Below, piece by piece: positions 24,501-37,600 of a stretch of 64,000 nucleotides of DNA; position 1 is the stretch's first letter; each line of letters starts with the position of its first letter. This DNA comes from Pseudorasbora parva (taxonomy: Eukaryota; Chordata; Actinopteri; Cypriniformes; Gobionidae), in the NCBI RefSeq assembly GCF_024679245.1, contig NC_090191.1, forward strand, positions 5,597,004-5,661,003, read 5' to 3'. The notes below the pieces were generated by a model. That model worked only from the letters and a program-made list of their open reading frames with translations, did no database searches and was not told where the DNA came from. Made by a program: the position numbers and the translations under genes.

Positions 24501-27500
24501 TCACGTCATACCTAAAACGCGGGCCGGGCTTCGGGCCTTTTTTTAGGCTTCTCCTTCGTTTTATATTTATTTTATCAAATAAAAGGAACAATGAGATGTT
24601 CTGCGCTGGTGGAAACAACATGAGACCATAATAACTAACGCGGCTGTCAAGATATGGCTCGCACAGTGTTCAGAGCATAGGTTCAGAGTCCGCGCCAGCA
24701 GCAGCAGCGCGCGTTTCTTCAGCGCAGCTGCTAGAGTTAAGGCCGGACACACACTGCAAGCGTGGTGTGAGCGTGGCGTTTCTGTTGCGTGTCATCCGCG
24801 GGGCGTCTGCTGCTATTAATGTACAGGGAAGCCCTATACTTCATGTTAAATATAAATATATTGCCTATTGATACAGCAAAGACAACGTCGGCAGTAGCCG
24901 GCCCATACCAATATCCATGCTATTGACGGCAAAAGGCTACAGAATATTTTGTTCTGTATTGACTGGTTTAACATTTCAAAATCGATAATTTAATTTAACA
25001 AACAAAAAAATGCTCTAAACATTTTTCTAAATTAACTTAATAAAGAAACAAAACGAAATATGACTACTTTGATATTAAAAACAAAACAGAACTATTTTAA
25101 TGGCTGCAACAATGTTAAAAAAAAACACAAAAAAACACAGGCTGTCAGGCTGTCATTTTGATAAGCTGTCAGACACGGGCCGGGCTAGGGCCTCAGCGTC
25201 TCAGGCCAGGGCCGGGCTAGGGACTAGATTTGAAGCCCCTGCAGGGCTCTAACGCCAAGTGTGAGCGCAGCATCTTGGGACATGTGGTCTTCACCTCACA
25301 GCCGGTGGAAAATAGGACACAGGCAGAAATCATGTTCATGGATGCGGTTATTAATGTTACTGTAGTGTAAAGCAGAGCAGGACCGAGTGTTGTGGAGCTG
25401 AACATGTGAGTGTTGTGGCTCCGCGAGTACCGGGACTTTTATTTTGACGGGACGGGACACAGTAGCCGGGCGACTGCACTTCCGCTTTTTCGGGTCATGA
25501 TTACAAAGTAAAGCAGCTCTGTTTATCATATTAGATACATTTAAGTGTGTTTAAAATTACGTTATGACGTTACTCGCTCGGCGCTGCTGTTACATGTTCA
25601 CACTGCTAAGAGTAAAGCATTTCGGCAGAATAAAACCGAGGGTAGCGCAGATATGACACGATTGACAGGCGACTCGCTCAAGCGATATGCTGACACGTCC
25701 CAGTCCTTAGTTAAAATAGCAATTTTCTCACAATTTACAAATAGTTGGAAACATTTGGGATATTGTAAAAACTCAACTGAACAAAATATATAGCACTGGC
25801 CTAATTATATTGGCAAAAATACTACACTTAAAGGGAAGGGAGGGTTTAAAGGGAGGGTTATATGAGGCCGCTTAATCTCAGTTTGTTTTATGGTCAAATT
25901 GTTCATAGGCAGACATGCTGTAGCTTCAGTATTATCTTTTTGTATATTTTTCTAATTGTTTTCTCTCTCCTCACAGAGCCACAGAAAATCCAAGAGACAG
26001 CGGTGAAACTCACAGAAGAGCAAGGTACAGTTCCAACAGTGTCGACACCAATAGACATGAGCGCATGAGTTATGTTAGGCATCTTTTAATGTTAGTCTGT
26101 TTATTTTCACCCACTGAACATGCTAATTAATATTAGTACAGTGAAGGGTGATTTACTGGCAATGACCAGTAAACCTTGCATACAAGAACTAAACATTAAC
26201 GGGCAGTTGTTTCTCTAACCCTGTCCTCTTTACTGAATTTAAAATATAGATAACAGATTAGATTGAATGACAATTATGTCATCTGACAATTGAATGCTTA
26301 AAGGTATTCCCTTCCATTAGTGTAATATATGTATTAAGATGTAGTGAATTAAATGGAAGATCTGAGGCATTGGGGATGTAATACTTTCAACGGTAATTTA
26401 ATTACAATATGTTGATGATGTTGATGTGAAAGATTTGTCATGTTTCTTTTTTAAATGAAATATGTTTTCCCCTCGTGTTTTATTCACCTACATCAATCTT
26501 TTATAACAGAGGATTTGTTTCTGAAAAAATTCTTGGAATCTCACAAAACCAACATGAAGAAGAAAGCAGAGCGTATTTTTGAGTGCAAGAAAGAAAATGA
26601 AGTGCACCTCAAGGCTGTTTACACAGAACTGTTAATTACAGAGGGAGATATAAAAGATGTCAATCAGGAACATGAGATTCTGAAGATTGATGATGCTTTC
26701 AAGAACAAACACAAACCAACACAGGACAAACCATTCCAATGCAATGATATATTTACATTATTAAAGGAAAACAATGAGGAAAAGATTGTGCTGACCAAGG
26801 GAGTCGCTGGCATCGGAAAAACTGTCTCTCTGCACAAATTCATCCTGGACTGGGCAGAACAAACAGCAAATCAGGATATAGACTGTGTGTTCCTGCTTCC
26901 ATTCCGAGATATCAACAGCATTAAAGACAGAGAGTTCAATCTTCATGAGTTTCTGCTGAAATTTTACCCTCAAATGAAGGACCTGGGAAAATCTAATTTA
27001 TATAAGGAATGTAAACTTGCATTTATATTTGATGGACTTGATGAGAGTTGCCTGTCTTTGAATTTTAAATGTGAAACATTGAACAATGTTGAGGAAAGAT
27101 CATCTGTAGACGTGCTTTTCACAAGTCTGGTCAAAGGGACGCTGCTTCCAACAGCTCTCGTCTGGGTGACCTCACGACCAGCAGCAGCCAATCAGATCCC
27201 TCCTCAGTATGTGGGTTTGTTCACTGAGGTCCGAGGATTTACTGATCAACAGAAGGAGGAGTACTTCAGAAAGAGATTCACAGATGAGACACATGCCTCC
27301 AGAATCATCTCACATATTAAGACGTCTCGTAGTCTCTATATCATGTGCCACATTCCCGTGTTCTGCTGGATCACGGCCACAGTACTTCAGAATATTCTCA
27401 TCACAAACAATACAGAGAACATCAGCACAACACTCACTGAAATGTACATACACTTCCTGCTGATACAGATGAACATGAAGAACCAGAAATATGATGAACA

Positions 27501-30500
27501 AGAAGAAAGAGAATGTGCAAAGAACTTGCAATCAAACAGAGAAATGATTTTGAAGTTAGCCAAGCTAGCTTTTGAACAGCTGAAGAAGGAAAATATTGTG
27601 TTCTATGAGAAAGATCTGAAAGCATGTGGTATTGATGTGAGTAAAGACACTGAGTTCACAGGAATGATTGCGGAGATCTTTAAGAAGGAAGATGGACTTC
27701 ATGAAAAAAAGGTCTTCTGCTTTGTGCATCTGAGTGTCCAAGAGTTCCTCGCTGCAGTGCATGTGTTCCTCTGCTACCTGAGCAAGAATATGGAGGAGCT
27801 TCAGTTTTTCTTTGACCAGCCCAAAGAAAATATCACGTTACAGGAACTACTACAGAAGGCTGTTGATAAAGCCATGAAGAGTCAGAGAGGACATCTGGAC
27901 CTGTTCCTTCGGTTTCTGATGGGAATTTCACTGGAGTCCAGTCAAAACAGGCTCAAAGGCTTCTTCACACACACTGAAGACACCACAGAGAGCATCACAA
28001 AAACAACTGAATACATAAAAAAAAAACTACACTGGGGCAACTATGGGGAAGCTTCAGTCAACCTATTCTACTGCCTACTTGAGCTCCAGGATTATTCATT
28101 ATATGAGGAAATCCAGGGATCCCTCTGTTTAGATGGACATCCAGAATGGAAACTTTCATCTTCAATGTGCACAGTGCTGGCCTATGTACTACTTATGTCA
28201 GAGAAGGTGCTGGACGAGTTCAACCTAAAGAGGTTCACGTCATCACAAGCCGCCTACATGAGACTCCTTCCAGCTGTGAGATGCTGCAGAAAAGCCCTGT
28301 GAGTAATTTCACTAATCACTGTTTTATCAAAGGTTTAACTCTACATCGCTAAACAACTGAATGTCAAAATACAGTGTGAAATATCTAGCTGATTATGCAA
28401 AACACTGAACATCAGAAAATAATTTGGGTTAATGTTCTGTTTTGGCAGATTTGACGGTTGTGGTCTTGATGAAACATGCTGTGAATATGTATCTTCAGCT
28501 CTACAATCATCAAACTCCCATCTGAGAGAGTTAGACCTGAGTAGCAATCACCTGAATGATTCAGGAGTGAAGCTGCTCTCTGATGCACTGAAGAGTTCAC
28601 ACTGTCAACTGAACATACTGAGGTTTGAAACTCACTCTTTTACTATGTTCAAATATGTGGATGAATAGCCGTTTCATATCTGACTAGCAGATATTTCCCC
28701 CGTCTATATTGTAGTATGAATGCATCAGTGGCGTTTTCTCCAAGAACACAAGGCAGACAAGCTGGTTTCAGTTTTCACAAAAAGACCATGCATGAATGAG
28801 AAAATAAAGTGTGGGAAATCCTTGCTTTTAAAGAAAGTTATTAAGCACAATAAACCACAGAAAAGATCTCAATACATTACTTGTGCTAAATGACACATAA
28901 CCAAAAAGCTTGCACAGAAAGATGCCTCGCAGACACCATGAAATCCTATAAATTGTTCCCTTTAGCGACATATTCCACTCAAACGATCCAAACGCAGAGT
29001 GAGACTTGCTGCAATAGTGTGTTACCAGTGTCACCAGTTACATCACTTGGCCACCGCTGCACTGCCCCACACCATCATTATTTTTTATTATAGTAATAAA
29101 ATAATTTAGTGCATTTGGAGTGCAGTTTTTCAGTGCATCGTGAAACAGATTTGACCTCGCTTCGCCCATTTCACCTTCACTCTCGACTAGACGATGGTGG
29201 AAGATCTGGTTTCAAAGCAAGGTGTAAACTTCTTTACCACAGCACAGCCAAAGCAGTGCTATAACTCTACCAAACGTGAGCCAAACAATACAATTGTATG
29301 TGGCCCTTATATGGAATTTTAGTATGGCTGGGTTTTGTTCAAATCTAATGGCCCTTATGTGGCCCACATGTAACTTTGAGCATTATATAAAAGTTGTATT
29401 AAGTCCATGCTAAATACAATAGTCAACAACAAAAATGTATTCAATAATTTGCTTTCTACAAATATTTACAGTTAATCAGAAACCATTTATATTAATATAA
29501 ATAACATTCAAAGTGTGACATCAAATTTCAAGTGTGTATTGTGCTTAACTAGCAATGAGATTTAAAGTAGAAGGGAGGGGGGAAAATCACAGTAACTTGC
29601 TAAAGATAACAACCAACAACTTCACAAGAGAAAAAAAGTCTCTAATTGTAAAGAACCGTTCTGAGACAGAATGTAGAAGATCCAAATGAAGTATTTATTA
29701 AGAGGGTAATCCACAATGGTAACCAAAAGCAGACAGGCAAACGGGTAATCCGAGAAACAGGCAAGAAATCCAACAAACCAAGAGACATGAAACCGAGGAA
29801 AATGCTCAGAAATACAGTGTACACAAAACAAGACATTGCAGTGAATGACAGAGATAACCAGGCGGAAAACATGATAATGTGAGACAGGTGTAAACAGTGA
29901 GTGCTAATGAGTCGAGCAAAGGATAATGGGTAATGTAGTTTATGATAGAATGACAGTCTGGGTTGGAGTGTCCTCTGGTGGTGAGCACGGGCACTCACAC
30001 TAGTGAATTGTGACACTAATCAGTGTTGGAAGTGTGTTTCTGCGACTGGTGTTGTTTCAACTGACTGCACCTGCAATAAAAAGTTAAATTTAAATAATGT
30101 TAACATCAGTACAACCTGTAAGCTAGGTCTGCATAATTATGATTAAAATAAATCTTAAACTAAAGGGATAGTTCAACCAAAAATATAATTGTCATAATTT
30201 TTTGTCACTTTTTTATCATTGTAATTTATCATTAGCAAGGTTAAGATCTGAATTTATAATTTATATTTTTGCGGCAAAAAAAAAAAAACTTACTTTGTTG
30301 CGGCCGCAACAAAACTTAACCCGGGTGCACACTTTTAGATTTATTATAGTCCTTCACAATTGTTCCATGTCAGGCTGTACAAACATAATCAGTGCTGTAA
30401 GCCATGTCACACTAAGATCAAAACTGTCATAAGTGTCAGACTGTACGATAGTTGAGGCGCGTTAAAAACGAACGCATGCAAGTCCGGAGTTTTAAATCAT

Positions 30501-31570
30501 CAATCAATGGCTCGTTCAGTGACTTACATTACACATGGGATTGAAATGGTAAATACACTCAACTGAGGCTAATTCGACACCCTCCTCAAACAAATACATA
30601 ATGCTGCACAAAATAACCTTAAAAAGACTTTGAAATGCCAAAAACTCACTTACCTGAAGATATGCGTGACCAAAAACTCATGAGAGCAGATGAGAAAATG
30701 GTGCAGTATCAGTCAGATTCATTCCACTAATGAGATGCAACCACTTGAGGTGTGAAACCTCGGATGTCAGCAGCGCTTGATTTCAGGTTTCCTGTGTTTT
30801 TCCATATGTGGCTAAGCGGTTGCCAGCACTTTCAAAACCCGACCTAACTTAGAAAGTCATTTTGGAAAGAATGGAATTTTTTCAGTGTCGACTACGCCAC
30901 CTAGGGACTTTCACCCCAGGAACTCCCTATAATATAAGCCAAAGGCTTAACCCAAAGCACCCAGGTTCGTCACCGACAAAGAAATGGTCTGAGACTTGAG
31001 TTCCCCATAAAAAGACTTTTTATTAAATTTATAAAACTGCAAAAGGCGCCCCTTTTCAGTGGAGCAGATAACTTAATGTTTAATTCTGCACAGATCAGTC
31101 ACAAGAAATAAACCCACGTTAAAAAGTTCAAGGCAAGTATCAATAAAACACACCATTTAACTACACAGGACAAATACACTACCATGCAGGGCTGAAGGAC
31201 ATCCACCCCGGGCACCCCGATGAAAGTGGCCTAAAGGAAAACACCAAATCACTTCATACTTACACCCCACCACTCAACACAACACAAGTGAAACACAGCA
31301 CTCAGGTGACTGGAGACCCACTACAGCACCAGGACACCCATGTGATTGGCCCTCAGCTCCTGCATGGAAATACAACGCACAAGAATTAATTAATTATTTA
31401 AATTAAGAATTGCCATACACAGATATCAAATGTTTCACAACAATCCGCAAAAAAAAGATCAATACCAAAAAAACAATATGTAAGAATGGGAGAAACAACT
31501 CCCTCTGCCTCATACATACAATTTACATGAAAATACACACTGGGTCCAACACAGGAAAATTCTCCCTTAG

Positions 31571-31613
<43 letters not shown>

Positions 31614-34600
31614 AGCCAACCCCACACAGGGCTTGGCCAAACAAGGGGAAGATAACAACCCCACAAGTTCAATGCAACAATTATCACAAATTAAATAGAA
31701 ACTAAACAAAATAACTACAGAAAAGCAACCACAAAAAATAATAAAGCGAAGCAACAGAGCCGCCCGGACTGCTACACACGTGGTTCACGCTGGTGCACAA
31801 TATTCCAGCTTGTTTAGATATCCTGGCACGTCATGCTCGGCCTATCCAAAACAACAACAAGTTAATTAACATATCTAACATCAGGACATAAAGGGAGAAA
31901 ATTCGGCATACATACCAATGATAAGAAGGTTTTCCCTGCATAAGTGAACTGCAACTGGTGCACCGACGCCGCTAAGCGGCCGAGACGTCCGATCGCTGCA
32001 ACCATACACATTATAAACACGCGTGCACTCAGCATAAGTCCACCGATATAAATGCTACTCACCTGAATGAATAACCAGCCAACCCCAATCTATTCGTTTT
32101 AAGGTAGTCCAATAGTTCAACGTGTTACTGCCAGTCTATACTAGTAGAATAACAACAATCACTTATACTCCAACTGCATTTAATAAATAAACCAATCATT
32201 TGGACATACCTTTGCCCTGCAGCACGTCGAGCCCACGAAACGGCAACAAAACAATGGGGGCGGGTATTACAACCCAGCGCATTACGCAATGCGTGTCATT
32301 CATTTAAATATCCTCCTCCTGATTTGCCATTACGCACGCAGCCAATGGATGTGCGTTACGTGCATTACGTCACTCCTCCCACTACACATATATAATACAA
32401 AAGTTTACCACAAGTCAGCCTCTCACTTTGTGCCATAGCTCAAACACATATGGCCTTTGAACACATTATGTGTACATTGTTATCTGGACCATATACCTCA
32501 AAATGAACACGCAACTTCTCCACTGAAAACACTTCCCAGATAGCAAGCATTTTTGGGCCACATGTGGGTATTATCTGGCACATATGGCCCAGATATGGCA
32601 TGGCTGAACAGATATGGGCCAGAATGTGACCATATTTGTTTTGCCATAACTTTAAAATCAACTTAAAATAACTTTAATGAAAACAACATACTACCACAAC
32701 AAAATCAACAATTGCTCTGACTCACAGTTTTTAAAACAGTCTCCTCTCTCCTTTGTCCTCCTCCTCCCCCTCCTTTATCAACTCTTACAGCTGATGACTT
32801 TGCATCATTTTTCACAAACAAAACATCTCTCATCAGCAACCAGTTCTCCTCACCACAAACTGACACGCACATCTCAACAACTAACACAAACACGCTTCCA
32901 TCCTTCTCTCCGCTCTCCGAGGCAGATATTTCTAAACTCATCCATTCCAATCACCCTACTACCTGTCCACTTGATCCTATACCCACTCACCTCCTTCAGG
33001 CCATTTCTTCTTCAATCACTCCTGCACTTACTCACATTGTCAACACTTCTCTTCACACGGTAAACTTTCCCACAGCATTTAAGCAGGCTTGGGTAACCCC
33101 ACTGCTTAAGAAACCATCTCTGAATCCAGCACTTTTAGAAAACTACAGACCGTTATCCCTTCTGCCTTTCATTGCAATGACACAGTTAACCACCAGATCC
33201 TCCTGTCAACACCTAAGAAGATGGGTATCTCAGGAACTGCTCTCCAGTGGTTCAGGTCTTACCTCTCTGGTAGGTCCTACAGGGTGTCATGGAGAGGTGA
33301 AGTGTCTAAGTCACATCATCTAGCTACCGGGGTTCCCCAGGGCTCAGTGCTTGGACCCCTTCTCTTCTCCATCTACATGTCATCATTAGGCTCTGTCATT
33401 CAGAAACATGGCTTCTCCTATCACTGCTATGCTGATGACACTCAACTCTAATTCTCATTTTAACCAGATGATCCTACAGTCAGTGTTCGTATCGCTGCCT
33501 GTCTTACAGACATTTCTGACTGGATGAAGGAGCATCACCTTCAAATCAATCCTGCAAAGACAGAATTACTTGTTGTCTCAAACAACCCAGCACTTCATCA
33601 AAATTTCTCCATTCAGCTTGGTTCATCAACCATCCGGGACAGCCAGGAACCTTGGAGTTGCGATTGATGACCATTTAAACTTCACTGACCACATTACAGC
33701 AACAGCCCGGTCCTGCAGATTTGCTTTATACGACATTAGAAAGATAGACCCTTTCTATCAGAACAAGCTGCACAACTCGTGGTTTAAGCTCTTGTTCTCT
33801 CCAGACTGGACTATTGTAATGCTCTTCTAACTAGCCTTCCAGCATGCACTACACTGTAAAAAAAAAAAAAAAAGTGGAGTTAACTTTAAAAAAATAAAGC
33901 AACCAGCTGCAAAGCATTTTTGAGTTTACTCAACTTCAGTGGTTGAAGTTATGCCAAATCATTTTTGAAAGTTCACTAAACTTATTTGATTAAGTTAATT
34001 ATACTTTACTCAGTAAGTCCATCTAACTACCAGTCCATCTCAAAGAAACAAGTAAGCACAACTTCAGAGGTCTTGAAGTTCAGTAAACTCAAAAATGCTT
34101 TGCAGATGGTTGCTTTATTTTTTTAAGTTAACTCAACTTTGTATTTTTTATAAGTTGGTTCAACTTTCTTCAAATATCTAACCCAGATACCTGTATAGCC
34201 CTCACGTTAAGAATCCAAATGCAGCAAGAACAAATCACACTGAAAATACAACACAATACATTGCCATCATTACAGAAAATATTTATTGACAATTCTGCAA
34301 AACAGCATTTTCTGTCTCCAATAGGTACATTAGAAGGTGATGAACTTCTACTCCACTCTTCAATATTTATAAACAAAAAAAAGATTATGCACTAAATTAG
34401 AGTACAAATTGAAATAAATAAATGCTCAACCTTATGATTATCCATAAAGACTGCAGCAATTTTTTAAGGACCAGACTCTTGCTGAGCACTGGGGGTCAAG
34501 AATATTAAACACTTTTGAAAAAATTATTTAGTAACAATTGCAGCAAAGGTATTGCACATTACCTGGTCCAATCTGCTCTTAGTACTACAGAGAGGCACCA

Positions 34601-37600
34601 TATGTTTGGGTTTGAGTGGATGGTGGCATCATTTTCAAAGATGGTTAAGATCCTCATCTTCTCCCTTTATCCTTGCTCTATGTCCTGCAATAGAAATAAG
34701 CATAAAATTAGGGATTTTCCAGTGGACCACAGTGTGTTCCTAAACATGTGCTCATGTAACTTTATTTGAAAAGTAAAGGTGGCCCTGATTATAAAGGGTT
34801 AGTTCCTCCCAAAAAGGTAAATTAAACCTTGATTTACTCACCCTCAAGCAGTGGCGGAGCCAGAGGGCTAGTTGGGGTGGCAATTGCCCCCCCAGACGAA
34901 GTCCTTGCCACCCCTGTTGCCACCCCGCTGAAAACATTACACTGTTTGAATTTTACTAACATTTCCCAAATCTCCCAGCGGACGTGAATACATCCTGGCA
35001 GCGCGCATAAGCGTGCAGCTGCAGCGTGCTGTTGCTGCTACACTTTTCATTGGTTAAACTGACACGCAGCTCCTTCGTGACGTGCCCCAAACGACTCCAA
35101 AACAACGCGGGAAGCAGCACACACATAGTTGCCAGGGTCGCGGTTTTCCCGCACAATTGGGCTATTTTAAAAAAGGAGTTGTGGGAAAAATTACGGAGCC
35201 GCGGGTTGTGGTTTTTTGGGCTACAATTAAAAAGTACCGCGGCCGCGAAAAAATAAAAGAGCCAAAGAAAAAATTAAATGGAACGGTTTATTAGTGGGTA
35301 TTGATCCCCGGGAACGAATTCACTTGGCAACAACCGCTGCACGTGAGTAGACACGTCACTTGAGCATTTCACAAATCAAGCATCATCACGTCACATGAGT
35401 TATGCCTTTGGTGGTTGAAGCATCGGTTCGGTTGTCCGTGGATGAACAAGCAGCACTATAAAATGTCAGGTAAATGGAGAAAACCATCACCACAGATGCT
35501 TTCTCTCTTTACTGCTGAAATCTATTCAGCACCACATGAGAAGGGCGGGGAAGAGACTAGCATATGTCTAAATGAAGACAGCCCTGAGACTGTAAACTGT
35601 ACACACACACACACACACACACACAATTTTGGAATCGACTATTTTGATTGTTTTTGAAATAAGTATCTTCAACAAAACTGCATTCATTTTATTAAAAATA
35701 AAAAAGTAATCTTGACTGTAATATTGTGAAATATTATTAAAATATAAATAAACTGTTTTCTATTTGAATATGGTAAAGTGTAATTTATTCTGTGATTTAA
35801 AGCTGTGTTTTCAGTATCATTACTCCAGTCTTCAGAGTCACATGATCCTTCAGAAATCATTATAATATAATTATTTCCTCCTCAACAAACATATGGTTAT
35901 TATCAATGTTAAAACACTTTTAGGATTATTTAATTAATAGAAAGTAAAAAAACAAAAACAAAACAGTATTCATCTGAAATAGAAAACTTTAGTAACATTG
36001 TACTACCGGGGGTAGGGGGTGGGTAAACAAAGAAAGGAATACATTTATTCAGCAAGGATGCCTTAAAAATTAATTAAGTGACGGTATAGACATTTATAAA
36101 GTTGAAAAAGCTTTATATTTCAGATAAATGCTGTTCTTTTTAACTTTCTATTAATTAAATAATCCTGAAAAAAAACTGTTTTCAACATTGATAATAATAA
36201 ATAATTCTTGAGGAGCAAATCATCATATTACAATGATTTCTGAAGGATCATGTGACACTGAAGACTGGAATAATTCAGCTGAAAATTCAGTTTTGAATCA
36301 AATAAATTGCATTTTAGATTATATTAAAAGTTATTTTTAATAGTTATTTATTTTATGTACAAATATTTCACAATAATACTGTTTAGCTGTATTTTTGATC
36401 AAATAAATGCAGCCTGGGTGAGCAGAAGAGACTTTTTTTTAAAAAACAATACATTTTATATCAATTTTATATATGAATTTATTTGTGGGCCCTTTATGGG
36501 AATTCAGTGGTTGTCTAATCTGATTGGACACTGAAAAATTGGGCTAGTTTTCATTCCATTTGGGCGGGTTTTGAGTTGTCATTGGGCTAGAAATATTCCC
36601 TCTGCTTCACGCCAGGCTCCTAAACAACCTGTCGGTGTTGTATTCGCTATAACAACTGCCTCGCTATACATTATCCCTTACTTAACATAACATACATGTC
36701 TAGATGTCTTTAAGCAATTTCCTTGTGTTGTCAAATAGGCTAGACCTCAATATACTCAGATTTTGTCGTAATGTATTACTTTAATATTTGTATTATTATT
36801 AGTAACGGTGTACACATGGTAAATAATAATAATAAGCAAATTGTTCCAAATTATGGTTTCTTCATGAGGTGTGTAACCAAGCTTTTCTTTGAATAGAGAC
36901 AGCAGAATGAAGAGAAAAAGCGCTATCACCAACTTCTTTCTAAAGAAGCAAAAGTCAGGTCAGATCAGGGCCAAACAGATCTCAGTCCCAGTGTCAGCTG
37001 TTGTAGTGAACCATATGTAGGTGGTGGACATGGAAGTCAAGAAGAGAAAGATAATGACACACAAGAACCCAGTGTATCACCAGCAGGTCAGAGCAGTGAG
37101 CAGAGGCAGTAAATTGTGTCTTAAATTCAGATTTAAGTTTCAAGTGCATTATATAAGTGAGTCATCTCCCATTCCCTTTAAAAGCCAGTTGCGCTTGCAC
37201 CCTGGCGGATTCGCTACATTTTGTGGGAAATAATTTATTTTTAGTGTAATTGAACACTTTGTATATTGACCCCCCAAAATAACACCTTGCCACCCCTTTG
37301 CCACCCCTGTTTTTAAAGTCTAGCTCCGCCACTGCCCTCAAGCCATCCTAGGTGTATATAACTTTCTTTGTGTCAGAGTTATATCAGAGTTATATATTAA
37401 AAAGCGCATTTTTTACCTACCCATCCATCAGCTATTCTATCCATCATATAACTGCCCCACACACAAGCGCATATTGACTTGCATACTGCTGAAAGCTAGA
37501 TATTTTAGTCTATACAGTTTTAAATATGGATATTTTTCTTACACAAACACGCTACTTCGCTTGAATGAATTAATGAATGATAGATACACTTTTATGATGG

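Larger units (their letters stand above)
34849..37334 (+). mobile_element. hAT-type transposon, non-functional
   Basis: A perfect 8-bp target duplication CCCTCAAG flanks the element (34841-34848 and 37335-37342). Ends are CAGTGGCGGAGCCAGA and its near complement. The 2486-bp body holds a CA microsatellite (35601-35625), a fold-back MITE (about 35740-36440) and the start of a transposase frame at 36907. Confidence 0.9.
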
